From Pomphorhynchus laevis (Eukaryota > Acanthocephala > Palaeacanthocephala > Echinorhynchida > Pomphorhynchidae), in the NCBI GenBank assembly GCA_012934845.2, contig WNNJ02002915.1:1-64000 (forward strand): 64,000 nt of DNA, in the 5' to 3' direction. Below, one piece after another: positions 22,148 to 32,400 of this stretch. The notes under the pieces were generated by a model, which saw only the letters and a program-made list of their open reading frames with translations, did not search any database and had not been told where the DNA came from. The translations under genes were made by a program, and so were the position numbers. The first letter of the stretch is position 1. Each line of letters starts with the position of its first letter.

Positions 22148-25100
22148 CCTTAATATTTAACGACTTCAATTGCCATCGGTTTTGACCATGTTTGATTTAA
22201 TTGTTCTTTTTTGATTTCAGATGTTTAGTGTTGAATAAAACCTCTTTGGTTCATCTTGGAAGTTGATTTACAACTATTTATTCAACTCTATGTCATCCGA
22301 CGAGCATCGGCAATGATTCCAGTAAGTTGACACGAACGTTCCGAAATCGAATGTTCGATTATAAAGATTTAATGTACCTACTGAATAACCCGAAAGTCCA
22401 ACGAAATTTTAATTATGGAAGCGCAATTTCAGCTATGTTCTATCATCAACCCACCAAACCGACAAATTAGAATAGCTTCTAATGCATGTAGTATCTCGTG
22501 TATACGAACTAATTGAAAACTGCTCGACGTATGATGAAGCCATGACAGTATTAGAGCGAATGTACATAAAACCTCCAAACGAGGTACTCGTCCGTCACAT
22601 TTTATCGATCCGCGGGCAGAAAAATGAGGAAAACATCGAAACCTTTATTCAAGTGATACGATCCTTGGCGAAGGACTGCAATTTCAGAACTGTGACAGCA
22701 TACGAAGCCAAAAATGATTATATTCAAGATGCCTTTATACGTGGTATCCGCTGGAATTCGATCAGACAACGATTGCTGGAATTCGACAAATTAGATTTAG
22801 ACAAGGCTATCACCATTGCCAAATCATTAACTGCTCAGCAGTGTCGGACTGTACAACAAAAGTAATCAGCCTGGAGGCAATGACAGACACGAATTAGCAC
22901 AAATTCAGAGTGCGCCTGAACCTTTCAGAGAGGAACCTACAACAACGAGTGAAGGCTTAAACAACGAACTGCAACATCTTAATCGACTTAGTGTGAGATA
23001 TAGATTCCAAGGGAACAAGCCTACTTGTTTGTTTTGCGGAGGGAGACAGCATTCCCGAATCGAATATCCGGCTAGATCCATCAAATGTCATAAATGTGGG
23101 AAACTTGGAAATTTTTCACGAGTGTGTGCTATAACAAAACAGAATCATTGTCCGCCGTGCTGCTCTCCTCACTGACTTTGAACCCATCTAAAGGCTTAGA
23201 TGCGCACCAACTGAAGACACATGTGTTCATTCACAACACAAAGTTACAGACAATAATCGATACTGGCAGCTCACACAACTTTAGTGACAAGAGAGTCGTG
23301 CGAATGCTAAAAATCGAGACTTGCATGACCTTTGCCCGGATTTATTTGGCTTCGGAGACAACCAAAAAAGCGTCAGAAAAGTATGTAGTCAATATATGAT
23401 AAAACAAGAAAACATATTCACAAATTGAATTCTACGTTCTTCCGCATTTGTGTACAGATGCTATACTGGGAATACCCTTCTAGAAATTGCATAAGACGTT
23501 CGCGATCGAATTCGGTGATCCTCTAGCAGACTTGAAAATCGTCTTTTCAGCTGCTTTTACGATTGACGCACCGCTATTGTTCAAAAACTTGTCGACTGAA
23601 ACTTTTCCTATTGCGACCAAGAGCGGCAGATTCAGCAGAGTCGATGATTGATTCATTCAGAACGAAATCCAACGCATGATCAAAAATGACATCATAGAAC
23701 CAAGTCAGTCACCATGGATAGCCAGGTCGTCATCTCTAGAGCCACATGAAGAAAACGTCTTGTCGTGAACTTCTCTCAAACTATAAACCGATTTACATAC
23801 CTTGATGCCTACCAACTACCAAACCAAAAATCGCAGAACTAGCGAATGAAATATCAAAACATCGATATTATTCCCTCATCGACCTGCATGAAGCTTATAA
23901 TCAAATTGAGATTGACCCCAGTAAAAGGCATTTTACTGCGTTTGAGGCGAATGGTCGCCTTTACCAATTCAAACGCATACCGATGGGAGTCACGAATGGC
24001 GTATCATGCTTTCAGCGATACATGAACAATTTCATCGACGTTAATAAATTGAACGGTATCTTTGTATATCTCGACGACGTCATTATTTGTGGAAATTCCA
24101 AATTGGATCATGACTTAAATCTTGCCCAATTTAAAGAAGCGCTAAACAGATTCGGTCTCAAGATAAATAGAGAGAAATCAGGATACTGTGTCACAAAGAT
24201 CAGGACACTGGGGTATGAGATTTCATTTAATACAATGAAACCTGACCCAAATCGACTAACATATCTGAAAAATCTCAAAATACCTAATGATGCGACATCG
24301 CTCAAACGCTTACTCGGATTCTTCTCCTATTATAGTAGATGGATAAAGAATTTCTTCGCAAAGTTGTCACCACTTACCAAGTCAGGCACAACGTTTCTGC
24401 TAAGTCAACAATCGCTGCGTGCGATCAAAGTTTTTAAAAAGGATATAAGTGACTCATGTACTCTCATAATTAATGAGCAAATTCCGTTTTCCGTCGAAAC
24501 AGATGCATCTGAGAACGCCATCGGATTAGCCTTATTGTAACAAAGACGACCGGTTGCCTTCTCGCGTACTCTGAACGTACACGAGAGACGACATTACATT
24601 GTCGAAAAGGAAGCGTACGCGATAATCGAATTCATAAGAATATGAAAGAACTTCCTACTAAATCGACGGTTCAACCTAATAACGGATCGAAGATTTGTTT
24701 CTTTTATGATCGACAACAGGCGTCACGGAAAATGGAACTTTCAAATTCCCCCTATACCATTGAATATAGGCCAGGTTCAAAAAACGTGTTCGTTGATGCT
24801 ATGTCGCGGGACGTAAATGGCTCGATAAGCCATCTAGATGACCTAAAATTTATGCATGAAAATTTGGTACATCCAGGTGTTACGAGGATGCTACACTTTG
24901 TGCTATGTAGAAATTTACCTTATTCCGTTGACGAAGTAAGATCCGTTGTCGCAAATTATAGGACATGTTGCTGTATAAAGCCCGGATTCTACAAGCCGCC
25001 GGATGATCTGCATATTATCAAAGCCACCTCTCTCCTAGAAAGAATATCCATAGATTATATATGGTCTATCCACGATCAATAAACGGGTCAAGGTATATTT

Positions 25101-27126
25101 TCACCACTTAGACGGATTTAGTCGCTACCCATTTGCATTCGCTCTTAGAGACACTTCGTCGGAATCAGCAATAAGGTGCATCCGACAAATCATATTGATG
25201 TATGGCTGTCCTCAATCGATACATTCATACCAAGGTTCTACCTTCGAGTCACTGTCGTTTAAACAATGGTTATCGGACATGGGGATATGCAAAAGTCAAA
25301 CTACCCCTTACAGACCGCAAGGGAACGGTTAGTGTGAAAGACAATGGAATCTTATAGAAAGAAATCCTGTTGGCTTTACAGACGAGGAACATGCCGATAA
25401 CAAAGTGGGTAAGTGTGCTTCCCGACGCGCTGTCATTCATCCGCAGGTTATTATGTACATTGACTAACGAAAGACCGCATAATAAGCTCTTTCCATTCTT
25501 GCGACGATTTCCACCATGCCATAAGCTGCCTAGATGGCTAAGCGAGGGTGGAAGTGTACTGATGCGACAAAATAATCGCTCATCGAAATTCGACCCGTTA
25601 GTTGAAAGCGTCAGGCTAATTAATTCTAACCCGGTGTACTCGACAGTTCAAGATCAATTCGGACGAGTACAAAATGTATCGATGCAGAATCTAGCAAGCG
25701 AAGGCGACAACAGGGATGATCTCGATTTTTCGAAACAGCCAGAAAAGACAAATAATAAAGAAAGAGAAGAATCAACTCAATCAAAAGAAGATAACACTCT
25801 CACAATCAACGAAACCTGTGGTGATCAGACTGATACTCACGTAGAAAACGTCGAAATCCCAACTACAACTTACCTGCAGCGATCGAACAGGACAATACGC
25901 AAGCCCATCAGATATCGGGAATGAAGAACTTACTCAGTGTGGAATAATGATGTATTAACGACTTCGATTGCTATCGGTTTTTGACCATGTTTGATTTCAT
26001 TGTTCTTTTTTGATTTTAGATGTTTAGTGTTGAAAGGCTTTTGATCGTGTACCACATGAATTAATATGGTATGCGCTGCGTCAGCATCAAGTCCCGGAAC
26101 ATCTAATCCGATGGGTGATGCTGCTCTACGAGAATATCGAAAGTCGGGTTCTAAGCGCAGCTGGAATGTCACAGCCATTTCAAATATCAGTGGGAGTCCA
26201 TCAAGGAAGTGCTCTCTCACCGGCATTATTCAACACAGTTATGAACGCTATAACGCGTGATATTCAAAAGTCGATTCCATATACCATTCTTTACGCTGAC
26301 GATGTCTGGCTGGCGGCGGACAACAAAAAGGACCTGGAGGAATCAACTACTGTATGGAATAACCGACTCGCACAATACGGACTACGACTTAATCTAGACA
26401 AGACCGAATACCTCACAACAGACCCACATGAAAGTGGCACCATCAATATTAATGGCTTTGACCAGAGACGAACGGACCGGCTCAAGTATCTCGGAACCAT
26501 ACTCTCGGCAAGCGACGACGTGACTTATGAAGTCAATGCACGAATAAGCTCAGCGTGGATAAAATGGCGAGCGACAACAGGTGTTTTATGTGACCGTCGC
26601 ATCAAGGATCACCTGAAATCAAAGATCTACCGCTCAATCATTCGGCCTGTGGCTATGTACGACACAGAGTGCTTGTCTATTACCAAGGTAGCGGAACGAA
26701 GCTTTGCGGTCATTGAGACGAAAATGCTGCGGTGGATAAGCGGAATTACCCGGTATGACCACGTGAGAAATATGGACATCCTCCGAAGATACGGCGTCGC
26801 CCCTATCGTAAATAAAATGCAAGGGGCCAGACTCCAGTGGTATGGCCACGTGTTGCGGAGTGAAAATTATTCCCTTGCAAAGACCGCCTTAAATTATGAG
26901 ATCATAGGCAAACGCCAGAGGTCGACCCAAACACCGATGGTTAGATGGCCTTCACACAGATCTCAAGGCAGCTGGACTTCACCCAGACCAAGCCGAAAAT
27001 AGAGCGAAATGAAGGGCTAAATCTCACATAGCCGACCCTGCCTCAAAGCGGGACAAAGGCTGAAGAATAAGAAGAAGAAGTGTTGAATAAAACCTCTTTG
27101 GTTCATTCTGGAAGTTGATTTACAAC
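22148..27126 (+). mobile_element. Ty3/gypsy LTR retrotransposon (broken fossil), split by a LINE
   Basis: Metaviridae-type element with short terminal repeats of roughly 130 bp at about 22148-22275 and 25950-27126 (the latter split). Parts in order: gag-like region (about 22.48-22.87 kb), zinc knuckle (about 23.0-23.18), aspartic protease (about 23.25-23.5), reverse transcriptase with a YLDD box (about 23.65-24.3), RNase H (about 24.35-24.65), integrase (about 24.85-25.35) and a C-terminal tail region (about 25.37-25.92). It carries several breaks and cannot be intact. A 5'-truncated RTE-type LINE sits inside its 3' terminal repeat, so the LINE is younger. Moderate similarity of the repeats suggests middle age. 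Confidence 0.8.
26035..27080 (+). mobile_element. RTE-type LINE, 5' truncated, inserted in the LTR terminal repeat
   Basis: One open frame of 295 codons (26115-27002) holds RT motifs VGVHQGSALSPALF and LYADDVWLA, then LKYLGTILSASDD, SAWIKWRATTGVLCDRRIK and WYGHVLRSE. ADPAS and a short (AAG)n tail follow. The N-terminal endonuclease is missing (5' truncation). The target sequence AGTGTTGAA is present at both ends (26026-26034 and 27079-27087), a convincing 9-bp target-site duplication. The RT half is still open, so this is a rather young insertion. The family is common in nematodes and other invertebrates. Confidence 0.8.
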
Positions 27127-27470
27127 AATCCGCCCTTTTATTTTCTCAAATCGATTATTGCATTAGCCGATTCTCTAACTATCCCAAAACAATTCTTCAA
27201 CCTCTTCAATGTACTGCAAACTCAGCAGTTTGCGTTCTCATACGTCACCGCCGTTTTAGCACAAACATATTTTTAATTTTTCCTGTCATCCCACAATCAG
27301 CCATTGAGTGCAGTTTTGTTTGATTATCCTGACCCATCATGTACTGACTCGCAATTGGCTTCCATACTTACATATTTCATATCTCGATGAATCTCGTCCT
27401 GCTTCCCTATCCTTAAGATTAACTCATTCCCTGCTCCTCTACACTCCAAATTATTCGACAAATTATGTGT
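27127..27470 (+). mobile_element. CR1-like LINE fragment downstream of the LTR element
   Basis: Third copy of the flanking LINE segment (CCGCCCTTTTATTTTCTCAA, GCAGTTTGCGTTCTC, ATCTCGATGAATCTCGTCC). It ends where the ribozyme repeat begins. Confidence 0.6.
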
Positions 27471-27965
27471 CCCAGGGCATGTGTAACAACAAATTATATT
27501 TTATATATTTGCACACTTTAAAGTGTCCCTGTTAAACAGCATTTCTATTAGAAGGAATTTAGTGCCTGATGCGTGGTTAAACTGCAATACGCACTGTCAT
27601 GCACAGAGCTTAGGCTAAACTCCTCTGATGATTCAGATTATGGGTAGTTCTGCTTTTCGAGCTTTAAACTCTGTTTAAGCGTGTGTTAAGGACCATATGG
27701 ATGATTATTAAAGTCACAGTACTGATGAGCTCCGTTAGAGCGAAACGCGTATACCGTTGTTGAAGTTTGTCGTCACCCATAGGATGACTGGGCATACGTA
27801 ACGACTTAGAATATTGCAAGAATAATTCGGTTATTTCTTTGTTTGATGAGGATATATAGAATGCTGCCTGGTGTTTATGCCTCCTCATGAGGAAAACAGT
27901 GATTTATTTATCAGCACACCATTTGGTGTTTCAGGGCAGGTGTAACAACAAATTATATTTTATAT
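27471..27965 (+). repeat. Penelope-type terminal repeat with intact hammerhead, left copy
   Basis: The ~455-bp unit is bounded by direct copies of GTGTAACAACAAATTATATT (27481 and about 27941), as in the tandem terminal repeats of Penelope-like elements. It carries a complete minimal hammerhead at 27717-27756. No Penelope RT or GIY-YIG gene is attached here. A Penelope-like RT scrap is at 43.1-43.5 kb. The mirrored copy is at 62.85-63.32 kb. Confidence 0.65.
27717..27756 (+). ncRNA. Hammerhead ribozyme, minimal type I (Penelope style)
   Basis: CAGUA-CUGAUGA-GCUC-CGUUA-GAGC-GAA-ACGCGU-A, cut, UACCG. Helix II is 4 perfect bp. Helix III is the palindrome ACGCGU, which pairs poorly alone but well between two molecules, as described for Penelope hammerheads that act as dimers. 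Helix I is GUA/UAC plus more after a mismatch. All core bases are intact, with the cut predicted after 27751. Confidence 0.8.
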
Positions 27966-27967
27966 AT

Positions 27968-28283
27968 AGAATGATTTAGCATGTGCACCACCTGTTGTGA
28001 TCCATTTTCTAATCGGATTCTATATAATTTCATATTTTAATTTTTAAGGAACAAAGATTTAGGATGTCTTCTGACAAAACTAGTTTTGTTAGTTTTACAA
28101 CTGACGAATACTAGTTTGTCGATTGCCAATCACAAAGTTCAATGTGTTCTACAACTGAACGTTTTTGCATAAACTAGTTTCGATCAAAAATAAACTAAAT
28201 CTTTGTTGTTTAATTAAAATCTGAAATTATTGCATAGAAACGATTAGAAAGATGATCACAATAGGTGGTGCATTCTTAACAAT
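27968..28283. mobile_element. Fold-back MITE, ~315 bp, left copy
   Basis: Imperfect terminal inverted repeats of about 100 bp or more. One end has GTGCACCACCTGTTGTGATC, TCTAATCG and ACAAAGATTTAG. The other end has the complement, ending GGTGGTGCAT. The centre has CTAGTTTTGTTAGTTTTACA. It is non-coding and mirrored at 62537-62850. Confidence 0.7.
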
Positions 28284-28874
28284 AGACTTAATTAAAAATA
28301 TCATCAGTTCATAGCGGATTAAAATAAAGTACAGTCAACATTCTTTTATTAAACATGGCTCGTAATGTTCAGTCAAAATCGGAATCACAATTTATATAAA
28401 GTAGTGTGTGAAATCAATGATGGTATAATTAAAAGCGATACATTAAAATGTGGGAGAAATCTACACAGCCTACCGTTGATTTACGGTTGATTTCCACCGT
28501 ATTTAATTTAAAACAAATAAAAATTCATCAAATAACGTATTTTAAGTTAATATAATGAATTGTTATTTAAAAAATTAAAAATTTGATAAAAAATTTAATT
28601 ATTTTAATTTTATATTTAATTAAAAATTTTACAATTTATTCCATAGGGTATTCCAATTTGAGAAAATGAATAATAAAGAATGCTAAAAGAAAATGCTACT
28701 CTTGACAAAGCGATCGAAAGCGACTACTTTTCAAGCAACTGTACAATTTTCAGTAAATATACGTTTTAAAACTGCATTAAAGCAGTTTTTTCTTGATGAA
28801 AACATTAGTCTTTATATTTACACTAAACATGTACATTTAAAAATTCAATGTCAAGACCATTTGATTCAGCATCA

Positions 28875-31598
28875 CTACCTCACGGAAGTTGCAAAGCCGT
28901 GTAGGATATCCATTAGTTGTGGTACAAGAGCACTTATGGACTGATCTATTGTTCGTTGGAGATAGGATACAGCAGATTCGTCGTCTAAATGAAAATGAAA
29001 TTTTTCGTATACTTTGGTAACAACTCTGTGAGGTTCACTTGATATATCTGCAATACTAGCGTCTAACATTACCGATAACAAATCAAAAATTACATTTGCA
29101 TGCCGACGGAGGTGTAAAAATGCTGTAAAGCAATGTTTTCTGAAGTCAGTCACCTTCTCTTCCATAGCGATGATCATGTCTTTATTCACTTTAACGGCAG
29201 GTGGAAGCGGCTTCGGATCACGGCCAAAGATAAAACTAAAATCGATGTGAAAGATTTGTCCGGTGGGCCTTAACATTAAATTGTCTAAATGTCTATCACC
29301 AACACCAAGAAGATAAGTAATAACACAGTATCCAGCACAGCTCCTCACATAAGAATCCAGTAAATCCGCGTCGATTTTTATTTGCAGGTGTTTGTCAACG
29401 TTATGCTTACTACTTATCGAAAGGAAGTAATTGCGAATAGTTTGGTGTGTTTGTTTTATCGTTCGTAGAGTCATAGATTCGACATATTCGACAAGTCCAA
29501 CGTTGTAGCCTGTTGCTAAGACCTCATAGGGTGTCAATTGCAGATCTAACTGATCTTGTTTCATTATCTTATCCATTAGATTAATTAACTGCATCACAAG
29601 TTGATCTTGACGAAGATCATCGCCGTTTTTGAAGATCACAGTGTGAAAGTCCTTACGTTTATCGTCAAAAATACTACGAAAAACAATTTTACATGGAAGC
29701 TGAGCGCTTTGGTAAACCTTACACTTATCGGCGTATATACCAGTAATGATAACATTAGGGTCTATCAGTGAAGGAAATGGTTCGGGAAATTTAACAAAGT
29801 TGTAATTAAGAATATTTTCTTCCTGACTTAATATGCTAAACAGCTTTTCCTGGCGGTTCGCATTACTGCCATGATGCTTTTTCAGTATTAATGATAGCTC
29901 TATAAGCTTCTCGATTAGCTTACGCTGTTGTGACAGTTGACGGTATATTTTTCGACTTTTTTCGCTATGATTACGGAGCTGCGAAAATAATTCAGAAAAT
30001 ATACATTGATAAGAAAGTATAAATGGACTATTTCGATCGATCCGGCACATCCATTCAAATTCAACCTTACAGTACCAATAGAAGCCGGTCGCAATCTTAA
30101 GATCAGAACATGATTTCTCAATAAGAAATTTGGCTAACTCCGAAAGTACAACTTTCTTTGATGTTTTGCGGTTTGCAGGTGATTTTGTATTTGAAAGTGA
30201 ACGATTGTCGTTTGTTTCTCTTTTTAATTTGACCTTATTTTCATAGCGTAAAACCTGAATTAGTTGTGGTAGGAAAAAACATATGTCATCTAAATTTGAT
30301 TGTCGTAGACAATTGATGGCAAAAGATCGTACACTATCGTGTGAGTATTCCGAACCAAGCAAAAGAATAACTTCATCGATATCTATTTTAGTCCAAGCAT
30401 TTAATAGTTCAGTTGCCTGACTTACTTCTTCTGGATTTGACCAATGAACTGATAGCAGAAATTTCGGGAGAGCTCTCGGGTATGCCGAAATAAAATATCG
30501 ATAATTCCATACCAAATCCAATTCATCTGAATGCAAAGAAGATAATGGAGGATATTTTATAATTTCAAATAATTTTTCTCGGTCGCTTAGATTTGGTCGT
30601 GTATCCTTATTGCCAGATCTGTTACTTCTAGCTAATCGTAAATGCATCTGCTCGAATATATTGTCTTTACCGAGTTCACCGTCAGGGCAAGGGTAGAATT
30701 CTTCCTTTGGTGGATTTAAAGGTTTCGCTTCACTACCTAGTTCAAAAAAATGCATTTGTATGGAATTAACTTCTTTATCATTATCGCTGTTGATAACACG
30801 CACATTCGGAAATTTTATATTAAGAAATAATGAGTTCATTTGCTTTCGCTGCTCTGTTACTTTCATACTAAGCTTTACTAATGATAGACTATTTAGCCAT
30901 TTAAGTGTATTAGATGTATGTACCGCTGATATGTCATTCCTTTGAATTAATTCTAGTTCCGCCAATTTATGATGATCATTCACAATTGATGAATGCTTTG
31001 TAATAAGTCTAATATGCTGATTCTCTTGAACATTGTCCGTCTTCGCAAATGGTTGACTTTGTGACGAATATTCAAACGGTAAACCAGGTGATGACGACTT
31101 CAGCTGTGTATCCGAGTGCTTGTCTAACCACAACTTTAAACAACATTCTCCTTGACGAATACAACTGTATTTATCCCATAGCGGGACTGAACAACCAGCA
31201 ACGTGCTTACAGCAGTCTTTTGAGTGATCATTATCAGCGCCAATCGATGATTCTACTGAACATGGATTGTATAAATCAAATGTAATTATGGAATCTAGAG
31301 GTATATCCTTGTAGCTAATTTGAAATTCAATCCATTCATCCCAGCAAATATTATTTTCGAACCTTTTATAAGATGTGCGTACCTCTTTGCAAAGAAGAGT
31401 TTCTTTCCACCACAAACCGATAATCATATGCACATCGGCGAATTTGTGGGCGTTGTGCTCTCTGAGCTTGTGACACATATACTCTTTTAGCTCACAGTTC
31501 TCAAATTCCAATGATAGGCATCCAATAAACATCCTGTAGTTTTGATTTATTTCATTGCTTTTTACAAAATTCTTTTCAGATTTGTCAATAGCTGACAT
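28875..31598 (-). CDS. PIK3C3: Vps34-type phosphatidylinositol 3-kinase catalytic subunit (class III)
   Basis: Makes PI3P on endosomal and autophagic membranes in complex with Vps15 and Beclin-1. A single open frame of 907 codons, close to the 887 of human PIK3C3. Domains: C2 (about residues 25-190), linker with LKWLNSLSLVKLSMKVTEQR, helical PIK domain (about 330-560), kinase domain (about 620-907). The kinase has VIFKNGDDLRQDQ (residue 655 on), LTPYEVLATG, catalytic loop GVGDRHLDN (765-773), then HIDFSFIFGRDPKPLPP. Here the metal-binding Asp (786) is kept, but the usual Gly of DFG is Ser (788). Lys657 of FK is the expected ATP lysine. There are no introns, although the nearby TTC7 gene has at least 13 exons, so intron loss or a retrocopy origin is possible; no poly(A) tract was seen. 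ATG at 31598 is the first Met and is followed by a normal C2 start. A near-identical but broken copy is at 58236-61954. Confidence 0.93.
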   Translation of the reverse strand: MSAIDKSEKNFVKSNEINQNYRMFIGCLSLEFENCELKEYMCHKLREHNAHKFADVHMIIGLWWKETLLCKEVRTSYKRFENNICWDEWIEFQISYKDIPLDSIITFDLYNPCSVESSIGADNDHSKDCCKHVAGCSVPLWDKYSCIRQGECCLKLWLDKHSDTQLKSSSPGLPFEYSSQSQPFAKTDNVQENQHIRLITKHSSIVNDHHKLAELELIQRNDISAVHTSNTLKWLNSLSLVKLSMKVTEQRKQMNSLFLNIKFPNVRVINSDNDKEVNSIQMHFFELGSEAKPLNPPKEEFYPCPDGELGKDNIFEQMHLRLARSNRSGNKDTRPNLSDREKLFEIIKYPPLSSLHSDELDLVWNYRYFISAYPRALPKFLLSVHWSNPEEVSQATELLNAWTKIDIDEVILLLGSEYSHDSVRSFAINCLRQSNLDDICFFLPQLIQVLRYENKVKLKRETNDNRSLSNTKSPANRKTSKKVVLSELAKFLIEKSCSDLKIATGFYWYCKVEFEWMCRIDRNSPFILSYQCIFSELFSQLRNHSEKSRKIYRQLSQQRKLIEKLIELSLILKKHHGSNANRQEKLFSILSQEENILNYNFVKFPEPFPSLIDPNVIITGIYADKCKVYQSAQLPCKIVFRSIFDDKRKDFHTVIFKNGDDLRQDQLVMQLINLMDKIMKQDQLDLQLTPYEVLATGYNVGLVEYVESMTLRTIKQTHQTIRNYFLSISSKHNVDKHLQIKIDADLLDSYVRSCAGYCVITYLLGVGDRHLDNLMLRPTGQIFHIDFSFIFGRDPKPLPPAVKVNKDMIIAMEEKVTDFRKHCFTAFLHLRRHANVIFDLLSVMLDASIADISSEPHRVVTKVYEKFHFHLDDESAVSYLQRTIDQSISALVPQLMDILHGFATSVR

Positions 31599-31599
31599 T

Positions 31600-32400
31600 T
31601 TAAATAATATGCCTTACAATAAAAGTGATGTAAATGCCAATAAACATCACACCGTCACTTAAATTGATTTATTTCATCTATTTACAAGAAACATTTATTA
31701 GATCAAGACAAAATATCAAAATATCAAGACAAAATGAATAACACAAATTTCATTGTAAAAGTTTAGGCGTTATGCCGAAAATTTCGTAATGAATTTATTA
31801 GTTCGTATCTAAATTAAATCAACTCAAGATTTTAATAATATAAGTAAGAAAATAAAATTTATAAAATTATAAACTTATAATTAATTCTAAGTCAAACATT
31901 ATAATTCTTGTTATTTTTACAAATACAAGTAGTAAAACAACTATTTACAAATAGACGCGATAGAAATTTAATTCGCAAAAAGAAACAATCAAATCTAGCG
32001 CCTTCAATTGTCGACTATTTACTACCACAATGATTCAAAGAAATAGTTGCTGTGAATTGGATGGAGGCGAGGACAACGACGAAATATCCAATTTATTTGT
32101 TACTGCCGGGACGCATCGAATGATCGAACAGCCGAACGTTCGATCATCCAATCAACACATACGGGGGACATCAGTATCCATAAATACGGATATAAACGGA
32201 TATGCGGAAGTCAAATTTTTAATATTTATTAAAATTATATATATTTAAATGTTAATTAATATTATATAATTTGTAATATTAAACAAAAATGATGTGTCCC
32301 AATATATATTAAAATAATTTTTAATATTAAACACAAGATGTGTCAGCTAAATCAGTTTCACCGGAACAGATATATTGGGAGGTTATAATAATACAAATTT
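31600..32400. promoter_or_regulatory. Vps34 upstream region (no clear gene)
   Basis: Shared by both arms. It contains a palindrome TGATCGAAC-8 nt-GTTCGATCA (about 32120-32146) inside a 72-codon open frame reading away from Vps34 (32030-32248). That frame is kept in the other arm, but the arms are too similar for this to show selection. It could be a head-to-head first exon or just promoter sequence. From 32250 to 32400 it is AT-rich. Confidence 0.3.

Noticed and set aside
28693-28944. Plus-strand frame overlapping the Vps34 3' end
   Set aside because: Shadow frame over the Vps34 C-terminus and 3' flank; no protein family resemblance.
28875-31598. Calling Vps34 a dead kinase because of DFS
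   Set aside because: ATP lysine, GDRHLDN loop and the metal-binding Asp are all present; a Gly to Ser change alone does not prove inactivity.
32030-32248. 72-codon frame upstream of Vps34 as a gene
   Set aside because: No recognisable domain; its presence in both arms only reflects the recent duplication.
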